Shown piece after piece: positions 1 through 12,412 of a DNA stretch of 64,000 bases. Within the stretch, counting starts at the first letter, position 1. Each line of letters opens with the position of its first letter. A program made the translations under genes and the position numbers. The notes under the pieces were generated by a model. It did not search any database. It saw only the letters and a program-made list of their open reading frames with translations, and was not told where the DNA came from. Origin of the DNA: Polytrichum commune (Eukaryota; Streptophyta; Polytrichopsida; Polytrichales; Polytrichaceae); the NCBI GenBank assembly GCA_950295325.1, contig OX485808.1, positions 13,644,501 through 13,708,500 on the forward strand, read 5' to 3'.

Positions 1-198
1 ACTACAGCGAGCCTGAAATGGTGGTTGTTGATGAAATTCCTACTGTATATTCACCACTGGTAAGGTGGTTCCTTAATCCTTCCACTTGATGCTGCATGAT
101 GATGGCCAGTAAAATTTCAATTTCTGTGAATCTCTCGATGTGTGCTACTTTGAAGCTTAGCTAGTACTTGCAATTGAATTCAGTTGTCGTCTACCTAA

Positions 199-2732
199 TT
201 AATATCCACCACCTGATGCAGTTTCTTTCGTGTAAGGACCATTGTAGTACGCCGTCTGATCTTCGGTGCTCTCCCCGGACAAATCTTCCAGCGACGCTCC
301 ATTCGTTTCCGGCACAAAAAAGGTCATGAAAAACCCTGCCGCATTGATAATGGAGAGCAGCAAAAACGAGTTTTTTAGTCCAATTCCTGTGGGATAACCT
401 TTGTCTTGCTCCCCTTCGTGTTGGCTTTGGGAAGCATACGAGAATCCAAATGCACCTACGATGGCTCCGGCTTTACCTGCACGAAGGTCACTCCATTTGC
501 CAGGTTCAGACGCATCACCAAAATGGATAATTGGATATATTGATTTGTTTTTCATGGCTAGATATATATGGTATTCATGATACATAGGAACGATGAACCA
601 ATTTCATAATCTCTTCTCTGTATAAAACATACACGTTTCCAACTAGATATCAACTAACGTTGACATATAATATGCTCAAAAAATATACAAAATATGATAT
701 CAATGGTTTTATGTTTACCTGCTGCGGCCGAAATTCCATGACAAGTTGACCGTAACCTCGCGGGGAAAAGCTCGGCGGGGATGATGAAGGTGGTGACGTT
801 GGGGCCGAAGTTGGAGAAGAAGAATGTAAGAGCATACAACACGAGGAAGATGAGGTGGCTGCCACCACAGTACTTGGACGGGTCATTTGTGCAGGGTTGG
901 CCTCGGAGAGTGTAATACATGAATGTCAGGACGAACATGAAGAGTGTCATGAAGAAGAATCCGACAAGTTGGATGACTTTCCTGCCAATCACGTCGACTA
1001 AGGCCACCGTGACCCAGTACCCTGGGACGGTAGACACCAAAGCTATCAGAGCTTGGGCACGTGCGACTTCGTAAACTTCCTCCAAGGCGCTCATTGTTCT
1101 TGCTGAGGGTAGCCATCCGATCGCGGAGAAGATGTCCTTCTGGAACAGGTTTTGACTGTAAAACGCAATATCCAATAAAAACCATGTGCTTGTGCATCCG
1201 AGTAGCTGGAATCCGTGTCGTTGAAGAAACTGCCTTGACATCAACCCATACTCTGGCCCTGCAATGAAGGAAGAAACAAATTATTCAAGGCTTTCTATCT
1301 CATTATAATGACAACATTAGGTTTCGAAAGTGGGTCAAAGCCTCAATTGTGTATTTCGCAGTATGAATTCTTCAGCCTTCAGGATCTCCCATATATCTGA
1401 TCTGCAGATCCTTGTGTGAGTCACCATTACATTCAAACACTTTGTGTTGCACTCTGCGTTACTTGATTCTTTGACAATAGGTATCTCCGAACTGCAGATC
1501 TTTCTGGAAATGAACGACTTTTCTTTGTCTTCAACCAGAAGCAAAATAATTAATCCTAGAATCTGTCAACATGGACGACGAGTCCAGGTTTCAAAAGTGT
1601 CTCGAACTCAATGTTCCCAGTATGATTATTCAGCCTTCAGTATGGATCTCCAATCTATCACTGCAAACCTTTGTGTGGCCACCACTACATTTAAAATTCA
1701 ACTCTGCGCAGATTCTTTGACAATGATCAATCTCCGAACTGCAGATCTTTCTAAAAACGAACAACTTTTCTTTTTCCTAAAACACGTATAAAGTACTTGA
1801 TGATTCTAGAATTTCGCAAACATCAACGATATTCCCGACTCAGTTCGATTGCCCATGAAAAAAAAATCACAAATTGGTGTTACAACTTCGGATACCTCAC
1901 CTCCGTTCACCGCATCGTTGAAGTTGACAATACCCGTGAAATCCACCTGCAACACTCTTCCCATGTCGACAGCGGCCTGCTTGTTGTTCTTGGCGACCAA
2001 GGCCGTGTACCTCGCAGTCTCCGGCATCTTCATCCGGTAGTAAAACGTCACAGTTGCTGGGACAGCTCCCAACATCAAAACAATCCGCCACACGCAATCA
2101 GCCGCCATGGGAGTAGATCCAACGGGGTTGTGCAAAAACGAAGGAGCAGGGTAAGCTCTCCTGAAAATGGCCGAGACGATAATCGAAGCCGTAGCACCAC
2201 CGAGAATCCCAACCCCTTGCATGGCGAAAACTGCAGCGATGAATGCACCCCGAGTCCTCTTGTTCGCATACTCGCTCATAATTGTTGCGGACAGAGGATA
2301 ATCTCCTCCTATACCGAATCCGAGCCAGAACCTGCAGAAACAGAGTGTTGACATAACACCTTTCGCTGTGCCTCCGAATGAGAGACCTGAGGCGATCGAC
2401 ATGAGGATCATCACCAATAATGTATACCCGTAGACCTTCTTGCGTCCTAGCCTGTCTCCCAGCCACCCAAAGAAGAGTTGGCCGACTAGCGTGCCGCATA
2501 GTGCTACTCCGTTCACTGCTGCGGAGACGTTCGCGGGTAGTACACCGGGATTATTCGTCAGCGGGTCGTAGTAGTAGAGACGGCCGAGTAAGCGTGTCAC
2601 AGTGGCGATGCAGAACAGGTCGTATGCGTCTGTGAAGAATCCCATCCCGGCTATGACGATGGTGGTGAAATGGTACCATTGGGTTTTTGCCCTGTCGAGA
2701 GCTCCCAGGATGTCCTGCGCCCCTGCCGCCAT
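199..2732 (-). CDS. PHT1: PHT1-family H+/phosphate symporter (three exons, complete)
   Basis: Plasma-membrane phosphate:proton symporter of the major facilitator superfamily, for phosphate uptake. Exons on the minus strand are 2732-1901, 1258-719 and 476-199. Both introns have GT-AG ends and their phases match, giving 1650 nt and 549 residues, a normal family length. Visible hallmarks: FFTDAYDLF (residues 32-40), LGDRLGRKK (91-99), the family signature [17 protein letters not shown] starting at 142, and [10 protein letters not shown] with Asp307; these acidic residues match phosphate- and proton-site residues known in the family. The C-terminus has the usual FVPET segment followed by a polar tail. 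The start is the ATG giving the standard MAAG...[10 protein letters not shown] beginning. No stop or frameshift is visible, so it looks functional. The exact member cannot be named. Confidence 0.95.
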
Positions 2733-2799
2733 TTTTTCTCCTAGCCTTTGATTATCTCTTCACCTGCACTAATTTCATATCCATCATCATCTTCACACT

Positions 2800-3720
2800 C
2801 AATGTTGTGTCACCGTGCATTACAATCACTCAATCGACATAAGGTTCTTGACAATCAGAGCTGTAAGGATTCAGGGAAAAATCGTGTTGCTAACTTCTTC
2901 ATAACTCATCTGCGTTAGTCACATACATTATCACTCTCATCTTCCCTCGGGGATAGCCTTTTATCTCGTCACCTGCACTAATTTCGCATGCATCATTATC
3001 GTCACTCTCAACGGTCACCCCTCAGGGATATGTGTCGCCGTGCTTCAAATTCACGGAACCCACGCAATGTGATGCATTCAATATGTTTCTTGACAATCAA
3101 AGCTGTAAAGATTCAGGGAAAAGTCGTGGTGCTAACTTCTTCATAACTCATCTGCACTAGTTCACACACATCATCAATCTTATCGACCCTCGGGGATATG
3201 TGTCACCGTGCGTCACAATCACTGAATGGACACACCATGACGCATTCAGGCTGTTTCTTCAAAACCAAGTCTGTCAAGTAAGGATTGAAGGGAAATGGAC
3301 CATGGTGAATGCCCAATTAGGGTCTGCACTGCTCCACATACATCACTATCATTGTCTCTCAAGAATATGTGTCACCGTGCATCACAATCACGGATGCATG
3401 CAACCTGTTGCTTGAACATCGAACCCGTAAGGATTCAGGAAAATTCGTGGTGCTAAAACTTTTTTACAACTCATCTGGACTAGTTCACATACATCGTTAC
3501 TCTCATCGTCCCTCAGGAACGTGTGTCACCGTGCGCCACATTCACTCCAGCACGAAAATATGCATTTCACATAATTCTCCAAAACCAATGCTCCTGTAAG
3601 GAATCAAAGGAAATGGCGCAGGCATATCTCACTCTCATCTTCCTCAGGTATGTCACCGTGCATTACAAATGGCGTTGCAACATGTTTCCTAAAAAAGTAA
3701 AAGCTGTAGGAATTCAGAGA
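2800..3720. repeat. Degenerate tandem repeat upstream of PHT1
   Basis: About six diverged units, each anchored by TGTGTCACCGTGC or a close variant near 2806, 3031, 3199, 3368, 3522 and 3649. A second shared block, AGCTGTAAGGATTCAGGGAA, lies about 50 bp downstream of most anchors. Spacing falls from about 225 to 127 bp. The array starts about 70 bp upstream of the transporter ATG, so it overlaps the likely promoter or 5' leader. No coding capacity is evident. Confidence 0.75.
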
Positions 3721-4130
3721 AATGGAACTCACCGAGGTCCTGGTAACCGTTTTCACTCGTCAAAGTACTCCCAAGGCACCGATCAGCCCATGGACTATTC
3801 AGCTACCCTTGCATTGTGCGGGGTTAGCAGGTCCGAAGATCATCGAAGGTTTCACAACATAGGACTCCGGATTGCTAGAGTCTGAGTCTACTCGCTCCTG
3901 TATCATGCCGAAGGAATCACCCAAGTCAGACTAGAAACCTATTAAGTCAGTCGTCACTTCAGCTGAAGCTTCCTAGCACTACCCGGCAACATCTTTACCC
4001 ACCATTTTTTCCTGTTCGGTTTGGAGTCATATAGCTCATAGTTTTCCAGTGATAAAAGCATGTGAATACACCTCACAGAACTTCTCAGTAGAGACATTGC
4101 CCACCGTACTTAAGCGGTGAGAGTACCCAT

Positions 4131-5834
4131 GTGGGACCCAATGCACGGTCCACACAACACCTAAAAAAACTCAGATTAAACAGCAATACAAACATTAGAA
4201 ACTCATTCAAAATGTGTATGTATCACGTACAGTGGGAATTGGGTATGCTTCCCGCAGCTGATGAACCTGATGACCAGAGCAGCAACCACGGCCCCCCCAA
4301 AAAGAAATTTGCAGTACAGCAGTACCTTCTAAGCATTCCCCAATGGTAGCTTCACACTTTCAACTGCAGTTCTAGAATCTCAGGGTGCTAGTGAGACTAG
4401 TTCTGGAAAGTTGAAACACTTCTTTAGTCTGTTAAACCTTTTCCCTGGCCACCGTACCAGCTCCTGATCCAACTTCTCTCTCCAGAACAGGTTGCATTCA
4501 CCAGCAGGTCGGCGCCAACTTGTACCTAAACATGAGCCCAAGTACTAATGACTCCTGCTACCACTCCCAGATTCCTTTCATCTAACATGACCCTTTCTGA
4601 TTCCTGATGCAGACTGCTGCAATGTGCGCTGATGTGTTGGTCGGCGACTCAGCCGGGCGAGGTCACAGGTGAGATGGAGATGCCTCTTCCGAACTTATTA
4701 TTGATACCACTTTTCCCTCCAGTACATACTGACTCCCAAAGGTTCGGAACCAGGCGACGACAATGTTATAATATACTGTATGTGGGCCTTTATGTGGTCA
4801 CCAGACTTGCTTCTGAGTCGGATGCCTATATTTGAGTGGTGGGTCATCGTGGCAAGTCTTGTAGTTCAAATGAAGGGATATCAAAAAGACAATGTCATGT
4901 GTCGCCCTGAGATTGGACGTTGTGCTCAAATTATAGACACCATTTGAGGTTCAATAATTAAAATCTTGGAAAGTCTAATATGTCACCACGATTTTAGTTC
5001 ATAAAAGCCTACCCCCTTGGGCCAATTGGGGAGGAGGGGCTGTAAAAACATGGCCTCTAATAGGTTTGTGGCTTTTTCACCCCAATCTAATTTCACTAGT
5101 TAATTTTTTAGGATCTTTGATTTTGATTTAAAGGATTAGTTTGGTTCAAATAATCATCCTTGAGCTCGACATATTTAATCAACATTTTCATCCTCCCCCT
5201 CGGTACAAGGTGTCATAAACCTTCATCATACGATAACTTGAAGAGAAAGAGAATCTTCACTTGGACCTAGACCTATTATAGCTTTTTGCATATGAATTCA
5301 GCTTTTGAAACTTGAGATGACATTTTTTAATACGATTCATGGCCGTTACCTAGGTTAAAAAAAATGCCCTAGTTGATCCAATGGCCAACATCATTTGTGG
5401 TGTTGGGAGCGCCTACAATTATATCAACGTCACGTAACTCAAGGTGGGTTTACACTAAGATAATAATGGGTCCATTGGGAAAAGTCTTGGGATCCCAAAC
5501 ACCCCTCAATGAACCTCAATCAGACCCAAGCTTGAAGGTCGGTTTCTCGATTAGACCTAAATTTAACGATGCCACTTCACTTTTCATACTGTGGACCCAA
5601 ACCCTTCTTACCATGAAGTCCTTGGGTCCAAGAATCTGCTCTCAACCAATAGAATCGATCGATTTCAAAGCTTCTTTGGTCTTGGACCCCAGTGCCCTTA
5701 ACCCCTCTTTGGCGCTTTTTTTTTTTTTTTTTTTTCCTGTGCAGTACTGCACATCCAGTCGTGCTGCCAGTTGCCAGCAGCAAGAGGTCACGGCGGCCTC
5801 AGGATAGATGTCACTTTAGAGGGAAAAATAGACT
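4131..5834. other. Intergenic, no gene seen
   Basis: Short open frames on both strands have no recognisable motif. The only notable feature is a run of about 20 T at 5716-5735. Confidence 0.6.
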
Positions 5835-6308
5835 TCAAGTTGGCTCTTTCTCCTCCCTGTCGCTCCTCATCGGCAGATTGACCCCGGCCCCCACCAGCCT
5901 GAAGGGATGGAATGTGCAGGCTCCCAATTCCGTGAGGTACTTTCTCTCTAACACTTGTGGCTGGCGCATCCTTCCGCTCTCATTAGAGTATATTAAAGCA
6001 ACCACAACTCCGGACATGATGTTGCCACATACTACTGCTGCTACAACAGAGTATATACTGGTGCAGGCCAAATATACAGGTCTTGTACGAGTTACAATTT
6101 TAGCAGATCCAGTAGTGTTGATAGATTCATGAATCATGCACCATTGCACGAGACGACGAGTGAGTTCGGGGGAAGGATGGCGGATCTCTGCTTTTACCTT
6201 CCCTGCGCTGGCTGACAAAAGCTTGCCTGCATGTGATCCGGTTGCTAACTTATGAACATGATTGTTGATGATGTCTCGGAGAGCTAGGAGCATAATAATC
6301 GAATCCAT
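5835..6308 (-). CDS. Unrecognised open frame, possibly an exon
   Basis: 157-codon open frame with a hydrophobic middle segment (around residues 78-105, rich in V, A, I and G) and a charged C-terminus. I do not recognise a family. Nothing nearby supports a function, and an overlapping frame of similar length exists on the other strand, so this may be a chance frame. Confidence 0.2.
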   Translation of the reverse strand: MDSIIMLLALRDIINNHVHKLATGSHAGKLLSASAGKVKAEIRHPSPELTRRLVQWCMIHESINTTGSAKIVTRTRPVYLACTSIYSVVAAVVCGNIMSGVVVALIYSNESGRMRQPQVLERKYLTELGACTFHPFRLVGAGVNLPMRSDREEKEPT

Positions 6309-8379
6309 AGTGGATACCGTGATCCATCATGCTATAATCTGGCAAGGGCCGCAATCCCAAAGTCAACCTACTTTCGTGGATGCATATTATGCACATGTTG
6401 TGTAAGTAAGTAGAGTTGGTATGGCTCTGATCAACCTCGCATCAAAATCTTTTCCTTCGATGTGGGCGATTTGTCAGATTTGATGTTTATGGGTTAAGTT
6501 TTTCTTCAAAAAAAAACATGATATGAACTCAAAACCAAGAGACATTTAGAGATGGAAGGTTAATAAAGTGGTCGTCTAAATATGGATCATTATTATTGTT
6601 TTGAGTTATGTAACTCGGAAATGTGGCTACTTGCCCCTCTAAATTGACAAGGTACAACTTTTCTTGTTCACTTTACCGTGCTTTGGCCCAAGCATCTCTA
6701 GCCACGGGGCTCGAAGTCAACCATTACTCACATCCTTCGTTCTTGAGGGGGCCTCCTCACTAGAGACTTGGTGATTCTCTTGGCGTTTCTAGCTCTTAGA
6801 GGCATGAGACCCTATATGTGTTGCTCATCTACTGGCTGGGTAGGGTTGTCATACGTATTATTTATCATTTATTTGCATCATGTCGGCAACAATGGGGTAT
6901 GTTTAAAACATGGCATGGACCCTATATTCCTCGGACTCCACCCGCCCGCCTCTCGCATCTCTCCAACTCTTGACTTTGGGACAACATCTACTTCCAAAAC
7001 CACTAACCTATCACAAATCGTTTTGAATCCATCCACACATCTACATTGATCAACAATTATTCATCCACAATTATATGGTTTACTAGTTACTAGACTAAGT
7101 TCTATTATATTTCTCAAGCAATTACATGACTCAATATTTATGTGAACTTGTCAACATGTGTATTGGTTGAATCATTCAACATAGAGAGCCATATTGATTT
7201 AGTTTGTAGCACATGTTGCCCTCAACAAAATGACAATTGCTTACATTTCCTCTCTTGATGCATCAACAAACATATCAATAATCTTAGAACCAATAGACAT
7301 AACAAAGTTGTTCATGTTGTTGTGGTCACATTCCGTGCTCATCCTACCACTAGACACTTCACATTCGGTAGCTCGTGAATAATGGAAATACTCCCCTCAA
7401 TAACATCCTTCCCTCGCAGCTTCTCCGATGTTCTTGCTATGCCCACCACATTCTAAATATCTTGCGCGACTTCACTTGGACATCATGTGTATAAAAGGAA
7501 AGCCCCATTAGGTAAACTTGGCTCCCTTTATTCCCTCTCCACCTCAAAGTACAAATCATTGAGTTCACATATTACAATGGTTGTTTTCTGAAAGCTACTA
7601 TTGCTCGAAATCATACCAAACATGATGTCTTGATTCCACATCTTCAACACTTGGGTTGGCAAACTCTATCCCCACTTACCCTTACATTAGGGATTCATAG
7701 TGCCGTCCAATTCTCCATCACCAAACTACATGACCTTGACATCCCCCAATCCAAACTTTAAACTCTTTTAAAAATGATTTCATTAAATGCAATTAAGTCC
7801 CTTAAATATGTCAAGCCCCAATTCATCTAGATTAGTGGCCCTTATGCTCTACATCCCTAGTCATCATGTCCATTTATTGACATACAGGCATTACACCATC
7901 CCCTTCTCCTTTTCCTTTGGATAATTATATGAGGATGGTTAATGGACCAACCTTCATGAAGAGAGAGATTTATCTCTTGTTCATCCAACATAAAAACCAT
8001 GAATAATGCGTATCTCATAAGTTACTTTTTTTAGTTGATTCAACAGTAGCTCTAGCTTTCAAAACCCTACATTAGTGCACTCTAGATTATTTGAGATGAA
8101 TTGACAAGAAACCTATAGGGGTCAAGTTTTTATGTTGGATGGATGAGACGTAATATATATGCTCCTATACAATAATTCCCTCTCTCCACCTTCATGACGG
8201 CCTAACCTGTCCTTCTTTTTCATTTTTTGAGAATGTAGTCAAGCATGTTTATGATATACTATGTATGTGCTATCTCAGGTGCAAAGTTAGCATTTGCTAG
8301 CCACAAATCATATCAACCCATCTTTTGTAGCCTACATACTAGAGGCAATCCATCCATCTTTGATAAGTCTCGGGGAGGT
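6309..8379. other. AT-rich stretch, no gene seen
   Basis: Only short frames, and no inverted repeats or known domains found by eye. Confidence 0.5.
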
Positions 8380-8381
8380 CA

Positions 8382-8725
8382 CTACACTAAATAGGTAGAT
8401 TAGTGTTGGAAACACTAGTAGTCGACGAAAACGCTAAATGTAAATTGTCTCTAGAGTGTTAGAACACTAAATGTCAACTCTAACACTATTTGTACCAAGT
8501 AGTAACTTTAAATATTTACATGAACGCATTTAGTGTTAGATGATATTTTGTAAATCTTGGAATGAAGAATTGAAGGAAGAAGAATATGAGAACCTCGTAA
8601 AAGGTATAATTTGTTCAAACCCTATTCAAACACTAATTGTAATATCAGTTGAAAATTAGTGTTTTAGGTAACTATTGCATCTAACACTAATCTTCATCTA
8701 ACACTAATCTACCTATTTAGTGTAG
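8382..8725. mobile_element. MITE with 26-bp perfect terminal inverted repeats
   Basis: The left end CTACACTAAATAGGTAGATT at 8382-8407 is repeated exactly in reverse complement at 8700-8725. The 344-bp interior repeats the word ACACTAAATG or variants and encodes nothing. With the preceding base the left end reads CACTACACTAAA, so a CACTA-type origin is possible, but the right flank does not complete the motif and no clear target duplication is seen. Confidence 0.8.
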
Positions 8726-8740
8726 CATAAATCGTAGAAA

Positions 8741-10303
8741 CAATGTGTGATAAAAAATACAGTCTAACATATTCATTGTAGATAAATTTTGCAAAAAACA
8801 TACATGTAATATAGGGGGAATTTAAATAGTGAAACATGTTTACATGTAAAATACCATCACATATAATGGCCTCTTTTATCTAGTTAGTACATGTAAAATA
8901 ACATGGAAACAATTACTAGGGGTAGCGGGTCTAGGGTAGGGTCTATACTAGTGGATGAAAAGAGGTAATTTTCTGTTGAAAACGCTTGGATGGATGAGTT
9001 CGCAGGTTGGCTGGCTTGAACATTACTGAACCAACATATCCAATGCGGAGTTCATGTTCTCTACCTAATATGTGCCGGGAGGGAAAATTTCAACGCCTTG
9101 TTTGAATTGCAATCTTCTTTCTAATTTACTTTGGCAGTATAAGTAAAATAAGGTATTTTAAAATGATTCCCCCAAAAATTATAATTACCGATCAAATGTA
9201 TTAAAATACAAGCATTTACCTTTATTTTTAAAATTACCATACCTTATAATCTTTTATGCAAGGTAAATAGCCGCTTGATAAGCATGTCATGAGTGCACGT
9301 GTATGCATTAATATAAAAGGTAGTGACCTCCCTGAGGGTGTACTTATCACTCAGTGTACTTATCCCCCCCCGGGTACGCAACTCCCGTATTATATGGTCC
9401 TGATTATAATCACTTATAATGCGTTTTAGTCCAATATTGAGTGATACAATTTGTTTTAATGTATGAAACCCTTGTAGCCCTTCTAACAAGGAATCCAAAA
9501 ATGTAATTATATATAGGAAATGAATATATTTTGAAGCATATAATTGCATTAAAAACCTAATTATATGATTTTTTTTAATACAAGTACCATAGGTCAAACT
9601 ACCCAACTTTTTGGACTTTTTAATAAAATTTTAACATTGTGAATGAGTTATAATTTTAATGGGAGGCAACTATTCGTGGCTTATAATTTTAATGGGAGGC
9701 TTAATAAATATGCAACCCAACTTTTTTTTCATCTCATTTATTTAATTTGGTCTTCACCCAACTTTTTTTTCATCTCATTTTATTTAATTTGGTCTTTACC
9801 CAACCTTTTTTTTCATCTCATTTTATTTAATTTGGTCTTCACGCAACTTTTTGATCATTTTAATTTGATATAATTTGATATATTTTTTACAAAAGCCGTC
9901 CTCTAAGCCGTTTTAAGTACGATGCCCCCTGCGTATAATATGGGAGTTGCGTACCCGGGTATCCCCCGAGGGTGTACTTCACATTGGATACGTTGGTTTA
10001 GTAACGTTCAAGTCAATTAGCATGCGAAGTCATCCATCCAAGTTTTTCAACATAAAATTAAGTCTTTTCAACCACTAGCACAGACCTTACCCTAGACCCG
10101 CCACCCCTAGTAATTATTTCCATGCTATTTTATATGTACTGACTAGATTAAAAAGGCCATTATATGTGATGGTATTTTACATGTATAATAAACATGTTTC
10201 ATTATTTTAACACCCCCTATATTATATGTACGTTTTTTGCAAAATTTATCCACAATGTATATATTAGGCCTTATTTTTTATCGCACGTTGTTTCTACAAA
10301 TTT
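8741..10303. repeat. Long inverted repeat (about 320-bp arms)
   Basis: Left arm about 8741-9052 and right arm about 9985-10303 are reverse complements at roughly 85% identity by eye. Shared blocks include ACATGTAAAATACCATCACA with ATATAATGGCC, and GCGGGTCTAGGGTA. Inside lies a second inverted pair around CCCGGGTACGCAACTCCC (9366-9390 and 9936-9960). The structure looks like a foldback element or one with long terminal inverted repeats. Short frames in the loop show no known domain. Confidence 0.8.
9718..9865. repeat. About 42-bp tandem repeat, 3.5 copies
   Basis: Units of CAACTTTTTTTTCATCTCAT followed by TTATTTAATTTGGTCTTCACC begin near 9719, 9760 and 9801, with a partial unit near 9843. It lies in the loop of the surrounding inverted repeat. 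Confidence 0.8.
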
Positions 10304-10383
10304 TGCTAGTGACCTCCTTGAGAGTACACCTTATTTGGACTTTTTGAGCATTTTCTTAATTTTCCTCAAAATGGCTCAATTAA

Positions 10384-10710
10384 CTACACTAAATATGATA
10401 TTTAGTATCACCAACACTAAATGTTAACTCAACATCATTAGTCATTCCTTGTAGATTTTTGGGTTGTTACAGGTTTAGAGTGTTGCAATTATTGTCACTT
10501 ACCAAATAAATTTTCATCCAAATTTCATTCATCCATGACAATATATTTCATCACAAGTTGCTGACAAGAGAAGATAGGGTTTCGGCCAATGGATGAACTC
10601 ATCCATCATCTATGACAGTATTTGTTCACTTATTCGAAAGAAATGTCATCCGAAAAGTTACTATAGTGACATTAAATACCATATGACTCTAAATATCATG
10701 TTTAGTGTAG
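10384..10710. mobile_element. MITE related to the 8.4-kb element
   Basis: Left end CTACACTAAATATGATATTT at 10384 pairs with AAATATCATGTTTAGTGTAG at 10691-10710 with one mismatch. The outer bases CTACACTAAA match the 8382-8725 element. The element is 327 bp and non-coding. Confidence 0.75.
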
Positions 10711-11867
10711 TCTTTAGTCTGGCTACATGCTTTTGCAACCCTAATTAATAATATATTAATAATAATTAATATTAGGATTTGAAAATGTGATCTTTTGAAT
10801 AGGCTTCCAAGAATCAAAGTGAGTTATAAGTTACAAGTTGTGCCTTTTATCAAAATTGTGAGAAAGTAATGTGATATGATTAAACACTCATTATTACCCA
10901 AGAAAATTTTATTAAGAAATTTTGGATATGTTATAAAATAGAGATATCAAGTTCTGATAATAACATAATTGAGAATAATGATTTGAAATATTATATGATG
11001 AAATGAGTAATCACACAAGTCTTTATATATTTATTGTTGACAATAGTATGACATGAAGAAGAAGAAGAACTCTGGTCTCCGTAGTATGACATGATATGTA
11101 GACAAATGGACACATTAGATTACAGTGCAAGATTCAAAGATCAGGTTATGTCACATATGAACTTTACTTACACATACAAGTTCTAGCAAGCATGATCATA
11201 GGCACAAGCTTGGTCAAGTACACAACTCCATTACCATGCAAAAGTTTAAGTGAAAGTGATTAAGAAAGTATATACTAACTTTTAATTTCATAAAGGAAAA
11301 AAATCATAAACATCTGAAGAACACATTGTTCTACAAAGCCAAGCAATTGATGTTGATAAAATGTTTTTTTCAAGAAAAGCCTACATACCTTAGAAGATGG
11401 TGCAAGTAGTGTGCAAGTAGCTGTATTGAACATGTAATTGTCTTAAATAAAATTTAAATATTATCAAATATGACATAATAGGTTTAAAATATGATAAAAT
11501 TACATTAAATTGATGTATTTCTACAAAAGTTTGTAATGATGCCCTCGATTTAATAATGAAGTCAGGACTATGAAAAAAAAATCCAACTTCAAAATATTTA
11601 AGGTGATGAAATCTAAGTCCAAAACCAAATCAAGTCATTACCTTTTGAGCCACATTTTTAATGATAATTTTTTAAGATCTCATCTTGATATTCTATATTT
11701 GAGTAACTAATACTTTACTACTACTTTTAGGCATTTGACCAAAAAAATTATGGGTTTAGTATATTGGAGCACTTTTTCCGTACACTTGACCGTGCTTACT
11801 CCTTGACATATAAGTCTGAGTCTATGACCTTGATTTCAACCATGCAAACTTATCCATCCAAGATGTG
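10711..11867. other. AT-rich stretch, no gene seen
   Basis: Very AT-rich, with only short frames and no recognised repeat apart from a small GAAGAAGAAGAA run near 11056. Confidence 0.5.
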
Positions 11868-12034
11868 TTAGAACACTATATTCGTTAAATTGAGACTTTT
11901 TGGGCATTTTGAGACATTCACAGAAATAAGAACAAGGATAAATGGAACACATATTGGAGAAAGTTGTAAGATGCGAACACTTTGAAGCGGGTGTTTAGAA
12001 CAAGAACCCCGTTAATAACTCAATATTTGGGATT

Positions 12035-12255
12035 GTTTAGGGTGGGCAATCCAAACCTTAGGCCAAGTTGAAGGGGAAATCTTAAAACATTCATATTATC
12101 GCACAAAAACTTGTATGAATATGGTTTAGGTAGGGCAATCCAAACCATAGATCATATTGAAGGGGAAATATGTGAACCAATATAATATAACATACAAAAT
12201 ATTCCAAACTCATATTTGTGATGGTTTAGGTAGGGCAATCCAAACCTTAGACCAT
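12035..12255. repeat. Left subterminal repeats
   Basis: Three spaced copies (12035-12056, 12124-12145, 12234-12255) of GTTTAGGTAGGGCAATCCAA plus AC, each followed by a variant of ACCATATTGAAGGGGAAAT. They look like diverged versions of the 22-bp palindrome found through the rest of the element and sit 160-380 bp from its left end, where transposase-binding sites are often found. Confidence 0.7.
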
Positions 12256-12412
12256 ATGGAAGGGGAAATCATGTGACACTTATATTATTGCAAAAAAAAA
12301 ACATACAAAGTGTGGCATGTAAAATGCATAGCATGCTAACACAACACATCCATTGGATAGTGCGACCCAAAATGTTCTTGCCTATGGCCCAAAACCCTAC
12401 GCCTACTATGGC

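Noticed and set aside
5577-5783. Lys-rich frame across the T-run near 5716
   Set aside because: Produced by a homopolymer and has no supporting features.
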